A stretch of 64,000 nt of DNA from Symsagittifera roscoffensis (GCF_963678635.1 NC_087064.1:57546338-57610337), one strand, 5' to 3'; counted from the stretch's first letter, positions 22,894-36,267 are shown. Numbers and translations: made by a program. The notes: generated by a model from the letters alone, not told the origin.

Positions 22894-24248
22894 ATTGTTA
22901 TTAATAAGGATTCGAGTTTTGTATCTTTGATCTTTTGTATGTTTTTTGAGTGCCGCTATCTTTTGTATCTTTCAATGATTGAACTTGTTTATAGTCATTT
23001 GCGGTCATTTAGGTTTAGCAGTATCTTTCGAATTGATGAAATTTAAAATATCTTCTGTCCATCATTGTCATTTAGATTTATTTTTGAATTGAGCTGGCCT
23101 AATTGGTAGTCTTTTTGTACCACCAACCAAAAGAGTGGAATTAAAAAACTCAAACTAATTATTTCTAAATTGAGTAAAATCTCATTTATAGCTCTAACTA
23201 AACCTGATAATTAGTATTCTTAGCGGATCTACGCGTGTCGTTAATCATGTGCCCAAATGTCAAAATCCACTATTGGCTCTAAGTAATTCAAAGATAAATT
23301 TTCCCACGAAAAACGGGCTTATAACCACCCATGTCCAGTCATCTTGAAGGTCTTGATGGATCAACTTGTGTTGGTCTTCTCCTTTCTCAAAAACTGTAGA
23401 AATTGCTGTCCTCACTTTTTTTCCTCACTATCAAGTCATTCTTCCACCTCACTTTACTGTCTGAAATTATGTCAGAATTTGCCGGTATATTATCAGAATT
23501 TGCCGGTCCAGTATCAGAATTTTTTTTGTTTGTATATCAGAACTGATTGATTGCTTTAATGGTCAGAACCTCAAATCTAAGGTTTGTTTTCTTTCATTTT
23601 GTCATACAGATCACATGGTGCGCCTTAATGAGCCGTGCTGTTCGAGAGCATAAAAGATTATAACTTTGAGTATTTTTGTCATGAAGCCCCGGTTGCTTTG
23701 TGAAGTGCAGTGCCACTTTATGTTCATTTAACTTACTATAGAATATATTCGTAATCAGAAAATAGCGTAACATTGCATGTTTCAAGGGAAGGCGACGAGA
23801 CGGAAACCCTAACTGTCTCTCTTAATCCTGCAGGTCACTGCCCAAGTCAAGTGATGTTGTTACTAGTTTCCAAGGAGAAATCTGTCTTTTTACTGGTGGT
23901 TACAGATGGCAAGTTGGCCATACGAAGCAAATACATCCTTATTTACGCCAATTTACAAGAATCTGTTGTTCACAATTTTGATAAAATTTCCATCAGTACC
24001 ACGTTTTTAAAAATAGATTCCAGTTTTATACCTTGTAGGGAGAGCTCTATTTTAGCCATCTTTCAAAACGTGGCGGAATGGCTCTCCTCATTTCAAAATA
24101 ACATGGTCCATTTTCAAAAAAACTCGCTACGGTTATAAGTTTTTGACAGAAGAGCTTGCAATAGAAGTCACGTTTTTCAAATCCTCAGAATCAGTTTTAC
24201 AAACTTGATTTGTCAATTCAAAATTAGCTCACCTAATATGCTGAGAGT
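22894..24248. mobile_element. Private insert in R unit 1
   Basis: Units 2 and 6 read directly from '..CAACACTCTT' into 'ACTAAAATCCATTTCTGC'; unit 1 has 1.35 kb between these. It contains a 21-bp tandem repeat (CAGAATTTGCCGGTATATTAT type, ~23,473-23,540) and an unidentified 121-codon open frame (23,773-24,138). No terminal repeats found, so it could equally be lost from the other units. Confidence 0.5.
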
Positions 24249-24562
24249 ACTAAAATCCATTTCTACAAGCTGTCGTCTGCGAATCAATCCAGTTGATCAG
24301 TTTTCAAACATTGCAATATAGCCGTCCTCTCATCACTAAACCATTTCATCTCAAACACTGATGACATATTCTGAGCCAAAAACTTGTGACAATTTTTGAA
24401 CCAAAAAAGCTTTCGGTGATTGTGTTCTCAAGTATCTCAAAAAACATCAACATATTTAGTTATCAAATGTTTCAAAAATTGTTTGTGGATTCCCCTGACA
24501 TATCGCATTGCTATAGATAGAAGATAACAATAAAAGTTATCTAAGCAGCAATAAGCAAAATT

Positions 24563-24720
24563 CTGGAATCCACTTACACTTTGCGGAATCTGCTTACTTT
24601 GCGGAATCCGCTGACATTTGCGGATCCCGCTTACAAGGTTTGCGGTTTTCACTTACATTTGCGGGTTCCGCTTACATTTTGCGTAATACGCTTACAGTTG
24701 CAGAATCCAGAACAAATGTG
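24563..24720 (+). repeat. 18-21 bp tandem motif TTTGCGGAATCCGCTTAC, ~8 copies
   Basis: Imperfect copies such as TTTGCGGAATCTGCTTAC, TTTGCGGAATCCGCTGACA and TTTGCGGGTTCCGCTTACA follow head to tail. Much GC-richer than the flanks. Each copy contains a small GCGGAATCCGC palindrome. Equivalents in units 2 and 6. Confidence 0.85.
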
Positions 24721-25205
24721 CCGACAAATTTACAGGTATTTTTACGCGGAATTCACGGCATTTTTGTCAGCGAAATCCACTTACATTTTGAAACATTTTA
24801 AAAATTTTTCTCTGGAATCCAGAAAGTTACAGACACAAAAATGTGCGCCTATACCGCGCGCAATTTAGCCTCGTAATTTAGCAAAAACTAGACAGGTCGT
24901 AAAATAGAAGCGTCATAATGTAGAAAAAACCATACTAACCCATTCGAATTGAGATATGAGAACGAACATACGAAGTAAAACAAATATTTTTTATTATTGC
25001 CTACAATCGTTTTTTCTCGATTCCAATTGGTTCATAATTGTACTCGCGGTCTTTTTGTATGTTTAGTAATATGTTTTTAATTGTTATTAATTTTTTAATT
25101 CAGTTTCTAACTTCTCAAGTGGTTGCGTGATTTTGTAAAAGCGAGCGTTTTGAGTGGTCTTGAAATGTGCGTGGAAAGAAACTTAAGTCACCTGCTAGCT
25201 TTGAA

Positions 25206-25550
25206 GGTGAAATCCCTCATGCGTGAAACACCGATTGCGCGAATATAAAACTCAGATAATCAGATTTCAGTAGTCTAAAACTGGGAAAGAAAGTAAACAT
25301 TTCCAGGGACTGGAGTATTGATATTGGCCGAATATAAAAACGGCAAAATTTTCAAATTGTCATTGACCGCAAATTGTCATTTACATTTCAAGGGTTTCGT
25401 AATGAAAGAAGCAAAATATTGCTTCATTTAAACCATTTTAACTGAAAGGCAGTTGTTTCTTTTTCAAATTTGTTTTTCGGCTAATTTTGTCTTCGATCTA
25501 TGGCCCACAAGTTTTTTCGCCCATTCGGTCCTTCGCATATGAGAATAGCC
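25206..25550. mobile_element. MITE related to family N, within R unit 1
   Basis: Left CCCTCATGCGTGAAACACCG, right CGGTCCTTCGCATATGAGAA: inverted ends like those of family N at 13,341. The same element is at ~31,104-31,465 in unit 2, so it was present before the units multiplied. Confidence 0.65.
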
Positions 25551-28500
25551 CCCAGTTTTGAAGACTTTGGATATTAATAATAAGGGTCAACGGTTAATTA
25601 AGAGCTGTTCGAAGTTTCAATTACATTTTTTCTTCAAGCTTTATATAATTTTGAATTTGGTTGTAAAATACTTAATTATAAACAATCATATAAAAATTAC
25701 AGTAAAATCTGACTGCTCGCAGTCGGACCGTTTTCAGTAGAAATAGAATAAAAATGATACCAAGCAATAATCGAATTAGCTGTTTTTTAAAGGTATCTAC
25801 TTAACAATTGCCCTCCCTTTGGTATCTAATAAAAGCAGTAAATGGCACTAGAGCTTTTTATTTAAAAAATGAATTCTGCTGCAATCTGATTGGTCGAAAA
25901 TGCGTTATCTTAGTATACTTAAAAGTTGCCTCCCTTTCTTACTAATCTGTTGATAAGCAGAGAAAACAAATAATATTATGTTTAGATGTGATATAAAAAC
26001 TTGTACGAACCTATCCGGCCAAAAGTAGAGAGCATGAAAAAGAATTTAATTTACTCTATGCGCTAACGAACCAGTCCAATCTCATCTGGTGCGACAAACA
26101 GGTCACGAAAAAGAGTTTAAAAAAGCTAATATAGAACAACAATTTATATCTGATTTGAATTCTGAAGTCTCAAAATAGCCGACAAAACTTTCAAAAAAAT
26201 TTTTTTTTTCAAAAGAACCAGCGCAAAAAAATATGCAGTTTTGATGAAATAAAATATTCATTTCTCAGAGCCAATTTTAGTAATTACAAATATTTCAGTT
26301 ATATTATAATCTGGAATCTAGAAAATGTTTTTTAAGAACCAGATGTTTTCTAAATCTATAACAGATCATCAAAACATGATCTATACAGATTATACAATAT
26401 CACACATCATTAAAGCTTTATTTTGATGTATAACTATTGTTCCGACTTTCGAAAAAAACGGCGTATTTATTTTTGGTGAGGTTATTTTTATTCAGTAGTT
26501 TTCACCGATCGAAATGAAAATTTTCAGCAAAAAACCTTTTTTCCCATTGAAGATATCAACTTTTTGAGTTCAACTGTAAAAAGATATTTCACCTCCATTT
26601 TTTTTTGCGAAGCTCTGGGGGTTTGAAAATTGCCACATTTTTTATGTTTCGGACTAAATTATGCGCGCTTTGAAGAGTTTATTCATAATGCTGAGAGCGT
26701 AACGCGAATTATCTATGCATGGCGAATTATCCCGCGTAACAAAGTCGTTCCAAATTGAATTGAGGCTAATTGGTCGTATTAATTTCGTACGACTCAAAAC
26801 TTTACACTTAGACATTGTTCAAATTGTATACGTTTTCAATATTTTTTTTTCCACAAAAGCTATTCGATAAGAATTAAGGGACATTCGGAACAATCAGGGC
26901 TTTGCCCTGAGATACGAGCAGTCTTGTTCTTCTTATAGGCAAATAGTTCAATAAACCTACCAACTTTTAAAGGTGTCAAACGATCCATTGGCGTTGTTTC
27001 ACACTCCATCTCAATAACTAAGAACCAAAACTAGCTAAATTGAACTGTCAAAGTTTAATCTCAGATACTCAAAGACTAATCCTTTTTCAATTAGGATAAA
27101 AATGTGTCTACCGACTCTTTGGCCACAGTTCACTTGACTCTATCTTTTACACTCTAAAAATTAATCCTGTAAATTTATCCGACAAGTTATCGTATGATGC
27201 AAAAAATCGTGAAAAACACACAGTTTTTCAGTATATCGAATGATTTCACATGAAAAAAATAACAGTGCGCTGAAACATCGTGTGAAAAGTATAATATTGC
27301 AGAAAAAGCTACTTAATTTATTATCATGGGTTTTCATCAAATTCAATTTCGAAAATCGACTCTAAATTGATATTCAGAGCCATCTTGAAAACTTAAAAAA
27401 CGTTAAGCAAGCGTTGAAAGACTCAATATAACCAGCTCAAAATTTTTTTAAATGAGTGTTCATCAGTCTATTTGTGTTCAAATTGTTTCTAACCCCTTTG
27501 GATTGATTCAAATTTCTGTGAACCTACGATCACAAATCACCTAAGCTAAATTGAAATCATGTGAAAATTTTCGAACCGAAATCAATCTCAAAGAGAAAAG
27601 AGTGTACACCAGTTTGCAAGAATCGATTCACTCTTTCGATCCAACCAGTCGTGTTCCGGTCTACTTAGTGGCCATGGAAAAACTGTAAAAGCAGCTCAGA
27701 GTTAAGGACTAACAGTTTGAGATAGATATATAAACTATAATCATAATTGTTTAAAAAATATATCAACGGTTTTTTACTAAAACACTTGAGGTCAAAACAT
27801 CCTTTATCAGATGTGGCAGAGATGAAATGTACAGATTGAAAAAGAGACTATAACAAACGAATTTAGAAACAAATTTAGCAAAAATAGAGAGAACATATAA
27901 GATTAAAAGACTAAACAACCTTCAGTCAAAAGCAGAAAAAAATATCTAAATCAGCAGTAGAATCATGAAAAACAATTACAAAAAACCAATAAATTACTAA
28001 TTCAAATACATATTTAAACGTCAACGAAATAGTTATTTTCACATTCACAATTATTCCTAAAAAAATTTGAACAACGATGTAAAAACTAATATCAGCCATC
28101 TCCTAGTATATTGCAAAAATACTAAATACAGACGAGGAAATAGAGAACTTATAAATTTTGTAGCAAATTTACGAGAAAGTTTTCTACCCAAGAGTAAGCG
28201 CATGGGACAAAGAGTTTTCAGAACCAAAAAACCAAAAGACGACTATTTTATCATCATATTCTACCATTCAGTTGTAAGTTAAAAGATTCATGCGGATTAC
28301 ACAAACTAAAAAATAAAAATCAATTTCAAAAGACGAATTTTAAGACAGTTGAGCTAACATTGAAAATTAGCAACAAAAAAGTGAAAAAAAACAGCAATCG
28401 GATTCGGTGAATTATCGATGCTCATTGCCACAATAGCAAATTTATCGAGAGATTATCGCTGACGTGGCTAACTTTCAGTTATGAAACAGCAAAATGAAAC

Positions 28501-28821
28501 TTATCCAAATGAGCAAAAATAGTCAACTACCGGGGTTCGTTCCCGCAACCATCAGCTTTGTAAACAAGTATTTTATTAGAAAACATATATACTCAAAAAT
28601 ATATATAGCCATGAACATATATACTCAAGCTAAAAGGCTTATCAATTAAATTTTTAACCTGAAAGCTACCAGATTGAGTTAAATTTTCTTGATTTTCTAC
28701 AGAATCATTACTGGAGTAGCTCTGAAATATCGCAGGTTTAGCTATGCAAAAACTCTGAATTGCACATAAATAAGCCTGGTGTACTGCAGAAAAAGCAATA
28801 ACCAACGATAAAACTTTAGAG

Positions 28822-28975
28822 GCCTATCTTCCATTGTGACCTAATGTTAAAGTCTTTGTGGCCTGGTTTTTATCTTAGGGAAAAAATTCTTAGGAATATT
28901 TTCTGATGCAAATTACAAGTTCTTTACTGTTGTGAGTTTACTATCAGGATTAATAAAAATTGAGTCGCTATTCAA
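28822..28975 (-). mobile_element. BEL/Pao LTR fragment at the end of R unit 1
   Basis: 'GAGGCCT...TTTGTGGCCTGGTTTTTATCTTAG' and 'TTACTGTTGTGAGTTTACTATCAGGATTA' align with the LTR of the BEL/Pao copies at 37,512 and 51,690. The same fragment ends every R unit just before segment a. Confidence 0.75.
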
Positions 28976-28992
28976 AAGTCTACTTTTCATCA

Positions 28993-31900
28993 CTTCTGTT
29001 TGTGCGGCTTTATTATGCATGCTCAAATTGAATTTTTTTGGTCTCGTTGAGTAAAGATTGACAAATTCTCAACTATCTGAGTAACAATGCTGTCTCTGTT
29101 TTGAATAAGAGAAGTGCTTTGAGGGAAGCTTACAACTTTTACTTATTTGTACGCGTCAGTGAAGGTTACGGAAGTACCGAGCTTCAGTAATATGAGAGTT
29201 ATCTTGTCTGCCATTGAAGAGTACCACTCTGCTGCCTCGAAAAAACGCAGTAAAAAATTAACGATGGAGAGGTTGGGCACTACTTGTGCCTATACTGCTA
29301 GAAGCTGGTGGCCAACGGAAGAATACATCAGAAGTGTCCCCTTCTGTCGATACGCGTTGGAGTGTGGGGAAAATTTGTCTTTCACAGGTAACTTTTTCTT
29401 ATGACTTTGTAATTTTTGAACTGAATAAAACTGGGCCTTGTAAACAACCCCTCATTTCCACTTTTATTTTAATCTGAAAAAAGTAGTGCCTACAAAATTA
29501 AGCTTTAAAAATATTGCAGACAAGATACTGCCCAGAATTTAGCAACATTTTATTAAGCTCTTTTTCGAATATACCAATCTTTGATTTTCGTCGATAAAGG
29601 AATTTACTCAGCAACTTTTCATTTTGGCCCAAATCAAGTCAACATCACTAGAATGGACATCTCTAGAGTGATCATCATTGGATAAGGCTTTCAAAAAAGC
29701 CTTACATTCAAAAATCCTCATGCCGGGAATTCTCAGCGCCTTGAAAACTCGTCATCGTCTTCAAAGTGCCTTCACAACTCATCGCCTCAACACTCTTACT
29801 AAAATCCATTTCTGCAAGATCTCTTCTGTGAACTTAAAACTGCCCTGCAAGCCATTGAGTACCTTAAGTACTCTTAAAATGTTAGGTCAGAACCCAAACA
29901 CGCTGAACGAGATGATTATAAAGTTGTAAAATGCGAAAACTAAATTTATTAAGAGAGGTAAACGCAAACTTTTATCTAGAGAATATCTCAAAAAAACAAA
30001 CCAAAATGCGAATACCAGCAGTATGCAAAATATTTTTTCTTACAGTATTTTTATTTTAATCAAACTGATCAAATTGCTCGATAATCTTTGAAAACAATAA
30101 TTACATTTCTCTTACTGTATTTTTTCCTCTTGTTTAAGTTTTTATTTCTAGTTTTAAGAAAAAGAGGGCAGGTTCAAGTGTCTGCATTCAGTGTCAATCC
30201 AGTTGATCAGTTTTCATTGAAATACAGCCGTCCTCTCATCACAAAACCATTTCATCTCAAACACTGATGACGATTTCTGAGTCAAAAATTTGTGACAATT
30301 TTTGAACCAAAAAAAGCTTTCGGTGATTGTGTTCTCAAGTATCTCAAAAAACATCAACATATTTAATTATTCAATGTTTCAAAAATTGTATGTGGATTCC
30401 ACTGACATATCTCATTGCTATAGATAGAAGATAACAATAAAAGTTATCTAAGCAGCAAAATTCTGGAATCCACTTACACTTTGCGGAATCCGCTTACTTT
30501 GCGGAACCCGCTGACATTTGCGGATCCCGCTTACAAGGTTTGCGGTTTTCCTTTACTTTAGCAGATTTCGCTTTTATTTTGAGTAACACGCTTACAGTTG
30601 CAGAATCCAGAACAAATGTGCCGACAAATTTACAGGTATTTTTTATCTGGAATTCACGGCATTTTTGTCAGCGAAATCCACTTACATTTTGAAACATTTT
30701 TAAAATTTTTCTCTTGAATCCAGAAAGTTACAGACACAAAAATGTGCGCCCATACAGCGTGCAGTTTAGCCTTGTAATTTAGCAAAAAGTAGACAGGTCA
30801 TAAAATAGAAGCGTCATAATTTAGAAAATACCATACTAACCCATTCGAATTGAGATATGAGAACGAACGTACGAAGTAAAACAAATATCTTTTATTATTG
30901 CCTACAATCGTTTTTTCTCGATTCTAATTGGTTCATATTTGTACTCGTCGTCTTTTTTTATGTTTAGTAATTTGTTTTTAATTGTTAATAATTTTTTTAT
31001 TCAGTTTCTAGCATCTCAAGTGGTTGCGTGATTGGGTAAAAGCGAGCGTTTTGAGTGGTCTTGAAATGTGCGTGGAAAAAAATTTAAGTCATCTGCTAGC
31101 TTTGAAGGTGGAATCCCTCATGCGCGAAACACCGAATGCGCGAATATAAAACTCAGATAGTCAGATTTTAGTAGTCTAAAACTTGGAAAAAAAGTAAACA
31201 TTTCCAGGGACTGGAGTATTGATATTGACCGAATATAAAAACGGCCAAATTTTCAAATTGTCATTGACCGCCGCAAATATGGGAGAAATATTACATTTCA
31301 AGGGTTTCGTAATGAAAGAAGAAAAATATTGCTTCATTTAAACCATTTTAACTGAAAGGCAGTTTTTTCTTTTTAGAATTTGTTTTTCGGCTAATTTTGT
31401 CTTCGATCTATGGCTCAAAATTTTTTTCGCCCATTCGGTCCTTCGCATATGAGAATAGCCCCCAGATTTGAAGACTTTGAATATTAATAAAAAAGTCAAC
31501 GGTTATTTAAGAGCTGTTCGAAGTTGAATTTGGTTGTAAAATAATTAATTATAACCAATCATATAAAATTGACAGTAAAATCTGACTGCTCGCAGTCGGA
31601 CCGTTTTCAGTAGAAATAGAAAAAAAATGATACCAAGCACTAATCGAATTAGCTGTATTTTAAAGGGATCTACTTAACAATCGCCCTCCTTTTGGTATCT
31701 AATAAAAACAGTAAATGGCACTAGAGCTTTTTATTTAAATTTTGAATTTTGCTGCAATCTGATTGGTCGAAAATTCGTTATTTAAATAAATTTAAAAGTT
31801 GCCTCCCTTTCTTACTAATCTGTTGAGAAGCAGAAAAAACAAATAATATTACATTTAGTTTTGATACAAAAACTCGTACGAACCTATCCGGTCAAAAATA

Positions 31901-34867
31901 GAGAGCATGAAAAAGAATTTAATTTACTCTATGCGCTAACGAACCAGTCCAATCTCATCTGGTGCGACAAACAGGTCACGAAAAAGAGTTTAAAAAAGCT
32001 AATTTAGAACAACAATTTATATCTGATTTGAATTCTGAAGTCTCAATATAGCCGACAAAAACTTTCGAAAATTTTTTTTTCAAAAGAACCAGCGCAAAAA
32101 AATATGCAGTTTTGATGAAATAAAATATTCATTTCTCAGAGCCAATTTTAGTAATTACAAACTTTTCAGTTATGTTATAATCTGGAATCTAAAAATTGAT
32201 TTTTAAGAACCAGATGTTTTCTAAATCTATAACAGATCATCAAAACATGATCTATACAGATTATACAATATCACACATCATTAAAGTTTTATTTTGATGT
32301 ATAGTTATTGTTCCGACTTTCGAAGAAAACGGCGTATTTATTTTTGGCGAGGTTGTTTTTTTTCAGTAGTTTTCACCGATCGAAATGAAAACTTTCAACA
32401 AAAATTTCTTTTCTTCCCATTGAAGATATCAAATTTTTGAGCTCAAGCAACTGTAAAAAAATATTTCACCTCCAATTTTTTTTTGCGAAGCTCTGGGGGT
32501 TTAAAAATTGCCAAATTTTTTATGTTTCGGACTAAATTATGCGCGCTTTGAAGAGTTTATTCATAATGCTGAGAGCGTAACGCGAATTATCTATGCATGG
32601 CGAATTATCCCGCGTAACAAAATCGTTCCAAATTGAATTGAGGCTAATTGGTTGTATTAATTTCGTACGACTCAAAACTTTACACTTAGATATTGTTCAA
32701 ATTGTATAAGTTTTCAATATTTTTTTTCCACAAAAGCTATTCGATAAGAATTAAGGGAAGTCGGAACAATCAGGGCTTTGCCCTGATATACGAGCAGTCT
32801 TGTTCTTCTTATAGGCGAATAGCTCAATAAACCTACCAACTTTAAAGGTGTCAAACGATCCATTGGCGTTGTTTTACACTTCATCTCGATAACTAAGAAC
32901 CAAAACTAGCTATATGGAACTGTCAAAGTTTAATCTCAGATACTCAAAGACTAATCTTTTTTCAATTAGGATAAAAATGTGTCTAGCGACTCTTTGGCCA
33001 CAGTTCAATTGACTCTATCTTTTACACTCTAAAAATTAATCCTGTAAATGTATCCGACAATTTATCGTAGGATGCAAAAAATCGTGTAAAACACACAGTT
33101 TTTCAGTATATCGAATGATTTCACACGAAAAAAATAACAGTGCGCTGAAACATCGTGTGAAAAGTATAATATTGCAGAAAAAGCTACTTAATTTATTATC
33201 ATGTGTTTTCATCAAATTCAATCGAAAATCGACTCTAAATTGATATTCAGTGCCATCTTGAAAACTTAAAAAACTTTAAACAAGCGTTGAAAGACTCAAT
33301 ATAACCAGCTCAAAATTTTTTTATATGAGTGTTCATCAATCTATTTGTGTTCAAATTGTTTCTAACCCCTTGGGATTGATTCAAATTTCTGTAAACCTAC
33401 GATCAGAAATCACCTAAGCTAAATTGAAATCATGTGAAAATTTTCGAACCGAATTCAATCTCAAAGAGAAAAGAGTGTACACCAGTTTGCAAGAATCGAT
33501 TCACTCTTTCGATCCAACCAGTCGTGTTCCGGTCTACTTAGTGGCCATGGAAAAACTGTAAAAGCAACTCAGAGTTAAGGACTAACAGTTTGAGATAGAT
33601 ATATAAATACTAATCATAATTGTTTAAAAAATATATCAACGGTTTTTTACTAAAACACCCTAGAGTCAAAACATCCTTTATCAGATGTCGCAGAAATGAA
33701 ATGTACAGATTGAAAAAGAGACTATAACGAACGAATTTAGAAACAAATTTAGCAAAATACAGAGAACATATAAGATTAAAAGACTAAACAACCTTCAGTC
33801 AAAAGCAGAATAAAATATCTAAATCAGCAGTAGAATCATGAAAAACAATTACGAAAAACCAATAAGTTACTAATTCAAATATATATCTAAACGCCAACGA
33901 AACAGTTATTTTCGCATTCACAATTATACCTAAAAAATTTGAACAACGATGTAAAAACTAATATCAGCTATCTCATAGTATATTGCAAAAATACTAAATA
34001 CAGACGAGGAAATAGAGAACAAATAAAATTTGTAGCAAATTTACGAGAAAGTTTGCTACCCAAAAGTAAGCGCATGGGACAAAGAGTTTTCAGAACCAAA
34101 AAACCAAAAAACGACTATTTTATCATCATATTCTACCATTCAGTTGTAAGTTAAAAGATTCATGCGGATTACACAAACTAAAAAATAAAAATCAATTTCA
34201 AAAGACGAATTTTAAGACAGTTGAGCTCACATTGAAAATTAGCGACAAAAAATTGAAAAAAAAAACAGCAATCGGATTCGGTGAATTATCGATGCTCATT
34301 GCCACAATAGCAAACTGATCGAGAGATTATCGCTGACGTGGCTAACTTTCAGTGATGAAACAGCAAAATGAAACTTATCCAAATGAGCAAAAACAGTCAA
34401 CTACCGGGGTTCGTTCCCGCAACCAACAGCTTTTCAAAAGAGTATTCTAATAGAAAACATATATACTCAAAAATATATATAGCCATGAACATATATACTC
34501 AAGCTAAAAGGCTTATCAATTAAAATTTTAACCTGAAAGCTACCAGATTGAGTTAAATTTTCTTCATTTTCTACAGAATCATTACTGAAGTAGCTCTGAA
34601 ATATCGCAGGTTTAGCTATTCAAAAATTCTGAATTGCACATGAATAAGCCTGGGGTACTGCAGAAAAAGCAATAACCAACGATAAAACTTTAGAGGCCTA
34701 TCTTCCATTGTGACCTAATGTTAAAATCTTTGTGGCCTGGTTTTTATCTTAGGGGTAAAAATTCTTAGGAATATTTTCTGATGCAAATTACAAGTTCTTT
34801 ACTGTTGTGAGTTTACTATCAGGATTAATAAAAACTGAGTCCCGATTCAAAAGTCTATTTTTCATCA
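28993..34867 (+). repeat. R array, unit 2 (5.9 kb)
   Basis: Segments a, b, c, d, e, f in the order of unit 1. The acidic part of segment a is deleted at ~29,464 and the 1.35-kb insert is absent. Carries the short TTTGCGG tandem motif (30,462-30,612), the N-like MITE (~31,104-31,465) and the LTR piece at its end (~34,695-34,850). Open frames that recur between units (for example minus strand 33,036-33,221) have no recognisable product. Confidence 0.9.
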
Positions 34868-36267
34868 CTTCTGTTTGTGCGGCTTTATTATGCAGGCTCA
34901 ATTTGAATTTTTTTGGTCTCGTTGAGTAAAGATCTGAGTAACAATGCTGTCTCTGTTTTGAATAAGAGAAGTGCTTTGAGGGAAGCTTACAACTTTTACT
35001 TATTTGTACGCATCAGTGAAGGTTACTGAAGTACCGAGCTTCAGAAATATGAGAGTTGTCTTGTCTGCCATTGAAGAGTACAACTCTGCTGCCTCGAAAA
35101 AACGCAGTAAAAAATTAACGATGGAGAGGTTGGACACTACTTGTGCCTATACTGCTAGAAGCTGGTGGCCAACGGAAGAATACATCAGAAGTGTCCCCTT
35201 CTGTCGATACGCATTGGAGTGTGGGGAACATTTGTCTTTACAGGTAACTTTTTCTTATGACTTTGTAATTTTTGAACTAAATAAAACTGGGCCACGTAAA
35301 CAACCCCTCATTTCCACTTTAGACCAAGATGAACCTTCCCAATAATTTAACAAAAAAAGATTCAACTCTTTTCCTTCAAATCAATCATGTTTTACCTTTG
35401 TTGAAATTAGAAATTACTCTGACGATGATGAGAACAAAGACAATTTTTGTTTGATGACGGCGGAGGTAGACGCTGATAAAGAAGTGGATGTGGAGGACGT
35501 CGAGTCCTATCAGGGCTCTAGTGATAGTGAGGAAATAATTCAATCTGTTAAAATGATTCAAGTTATAAATTATCTACAAGGTCTTTCTCGAATCTACCTA
35601 ATTTTAGTTTCGTCGATTAACAAACTTAATCAGGAATTTTTATTTTAATTTTAATCTTTAAATAGTGCCTACAAAATTAAATTTTCAGAATTATCGATGC
35701 TCATTGCCACAATAGCAAATTCATCGACAGATTATCGCTGATGTGGCTAACTTTCAGTGATGAAACAGCAAAATGAATCCAAATGAGCAAAAACAGTCAA
35801 CTACCGGGGTTCGTTCCCGCAACCAACAGCTTTTCAAAAGAGTATTCTAATAGAAAACATATATACTCAAAAATATATATAGCCATGAACATATATACTC
35901 AAGCTAAAAGGCTTATCAATTAAAATTTTAACCTGAAAGCTACCAGATTGAGTTAAATTTTCTTCATTTTCTACAGAATCATTACTGAAGTAGCTCTGAA
36001 ATATCGCAGGTTTAGCTATTCAAAAACTCTGAATTGCACATGAATAAGCCTGGGGTACTGCAGAAAAAGCAATAACCAACGATAAAACTTTAGAGGCCTA
36101 TCTTCCATTGTGGCCTAATGTTAAAATCTTTGTGGCCTGGTTTTTATCTTAGGGGTAAAAATTTTTAGGAAAATTTTCTGTTGCAAATTACAAGTTCTTT
36201 ACTGTTGTGAGTTTACTATCAGGATTAATAAAAACTGAGTCCCGATTCAAAAGTCTATTTTTCGTCA
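34868..36267 (+). repeat. R array, unit 3 (1.4 kb, internally deleted)
   Basis: Segment a followed directly by segment f: the sequence passes from 'AGTGCCTACAAAATTAA' into 'TTATCGATGCTCATTGCC' at ~35,684, so b-e are missing. The coding-like segment (35,004-35,345) and the acidic frame (35,451-35,648) are present. Confidence 0.9.

Larger units (their letters stand above)
21432..28992 (+). repeat. R array, unit 1 (longest)
   Basis: Order: coding-like segment a (to ~22,310), b (~22,490-22,893), a private 1.35-kb insert (~22,894-24,248), c (~24,250-24,900, with a short tandem repeat), d, e, f. Segment f ends with a BEL/Pao LTR piece (~28,822-28,975). No complete gene. Compared with unit 2 it keeps the acidic reading frame in segment a but lacks ~370 bp of segment c. 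Confidence 0.9.

Noticed and set aside
24563-24720. Regular short repeats that might suggest CRISPR
   Set aside because: Head-to-tail imperfect copies without spacers, in an animal genome.
28067-28282. 71-codon + strand frame repeated at 33,939 and 41,161
   Set aside because: No ATG at the start, no known domain, composition like the surrounding AT-rich repeat.
28525-28560. B-box-like GGGGTTCGTTCCCGC in segment f of the R units, as part of a tRNA
   Set aside because: No A box at the right distance and no cloverleaf; unit 4 has lost the motif.
28593-28805. Minus-strand 70-codon frame found in several R units (also 37,290 and 41,685)
   Set aside because: Starts at TTG rather than ATG, is interrupted in units 2 and 3, and reads into AT-rich simple sequence; conservation is just that of the repeat.
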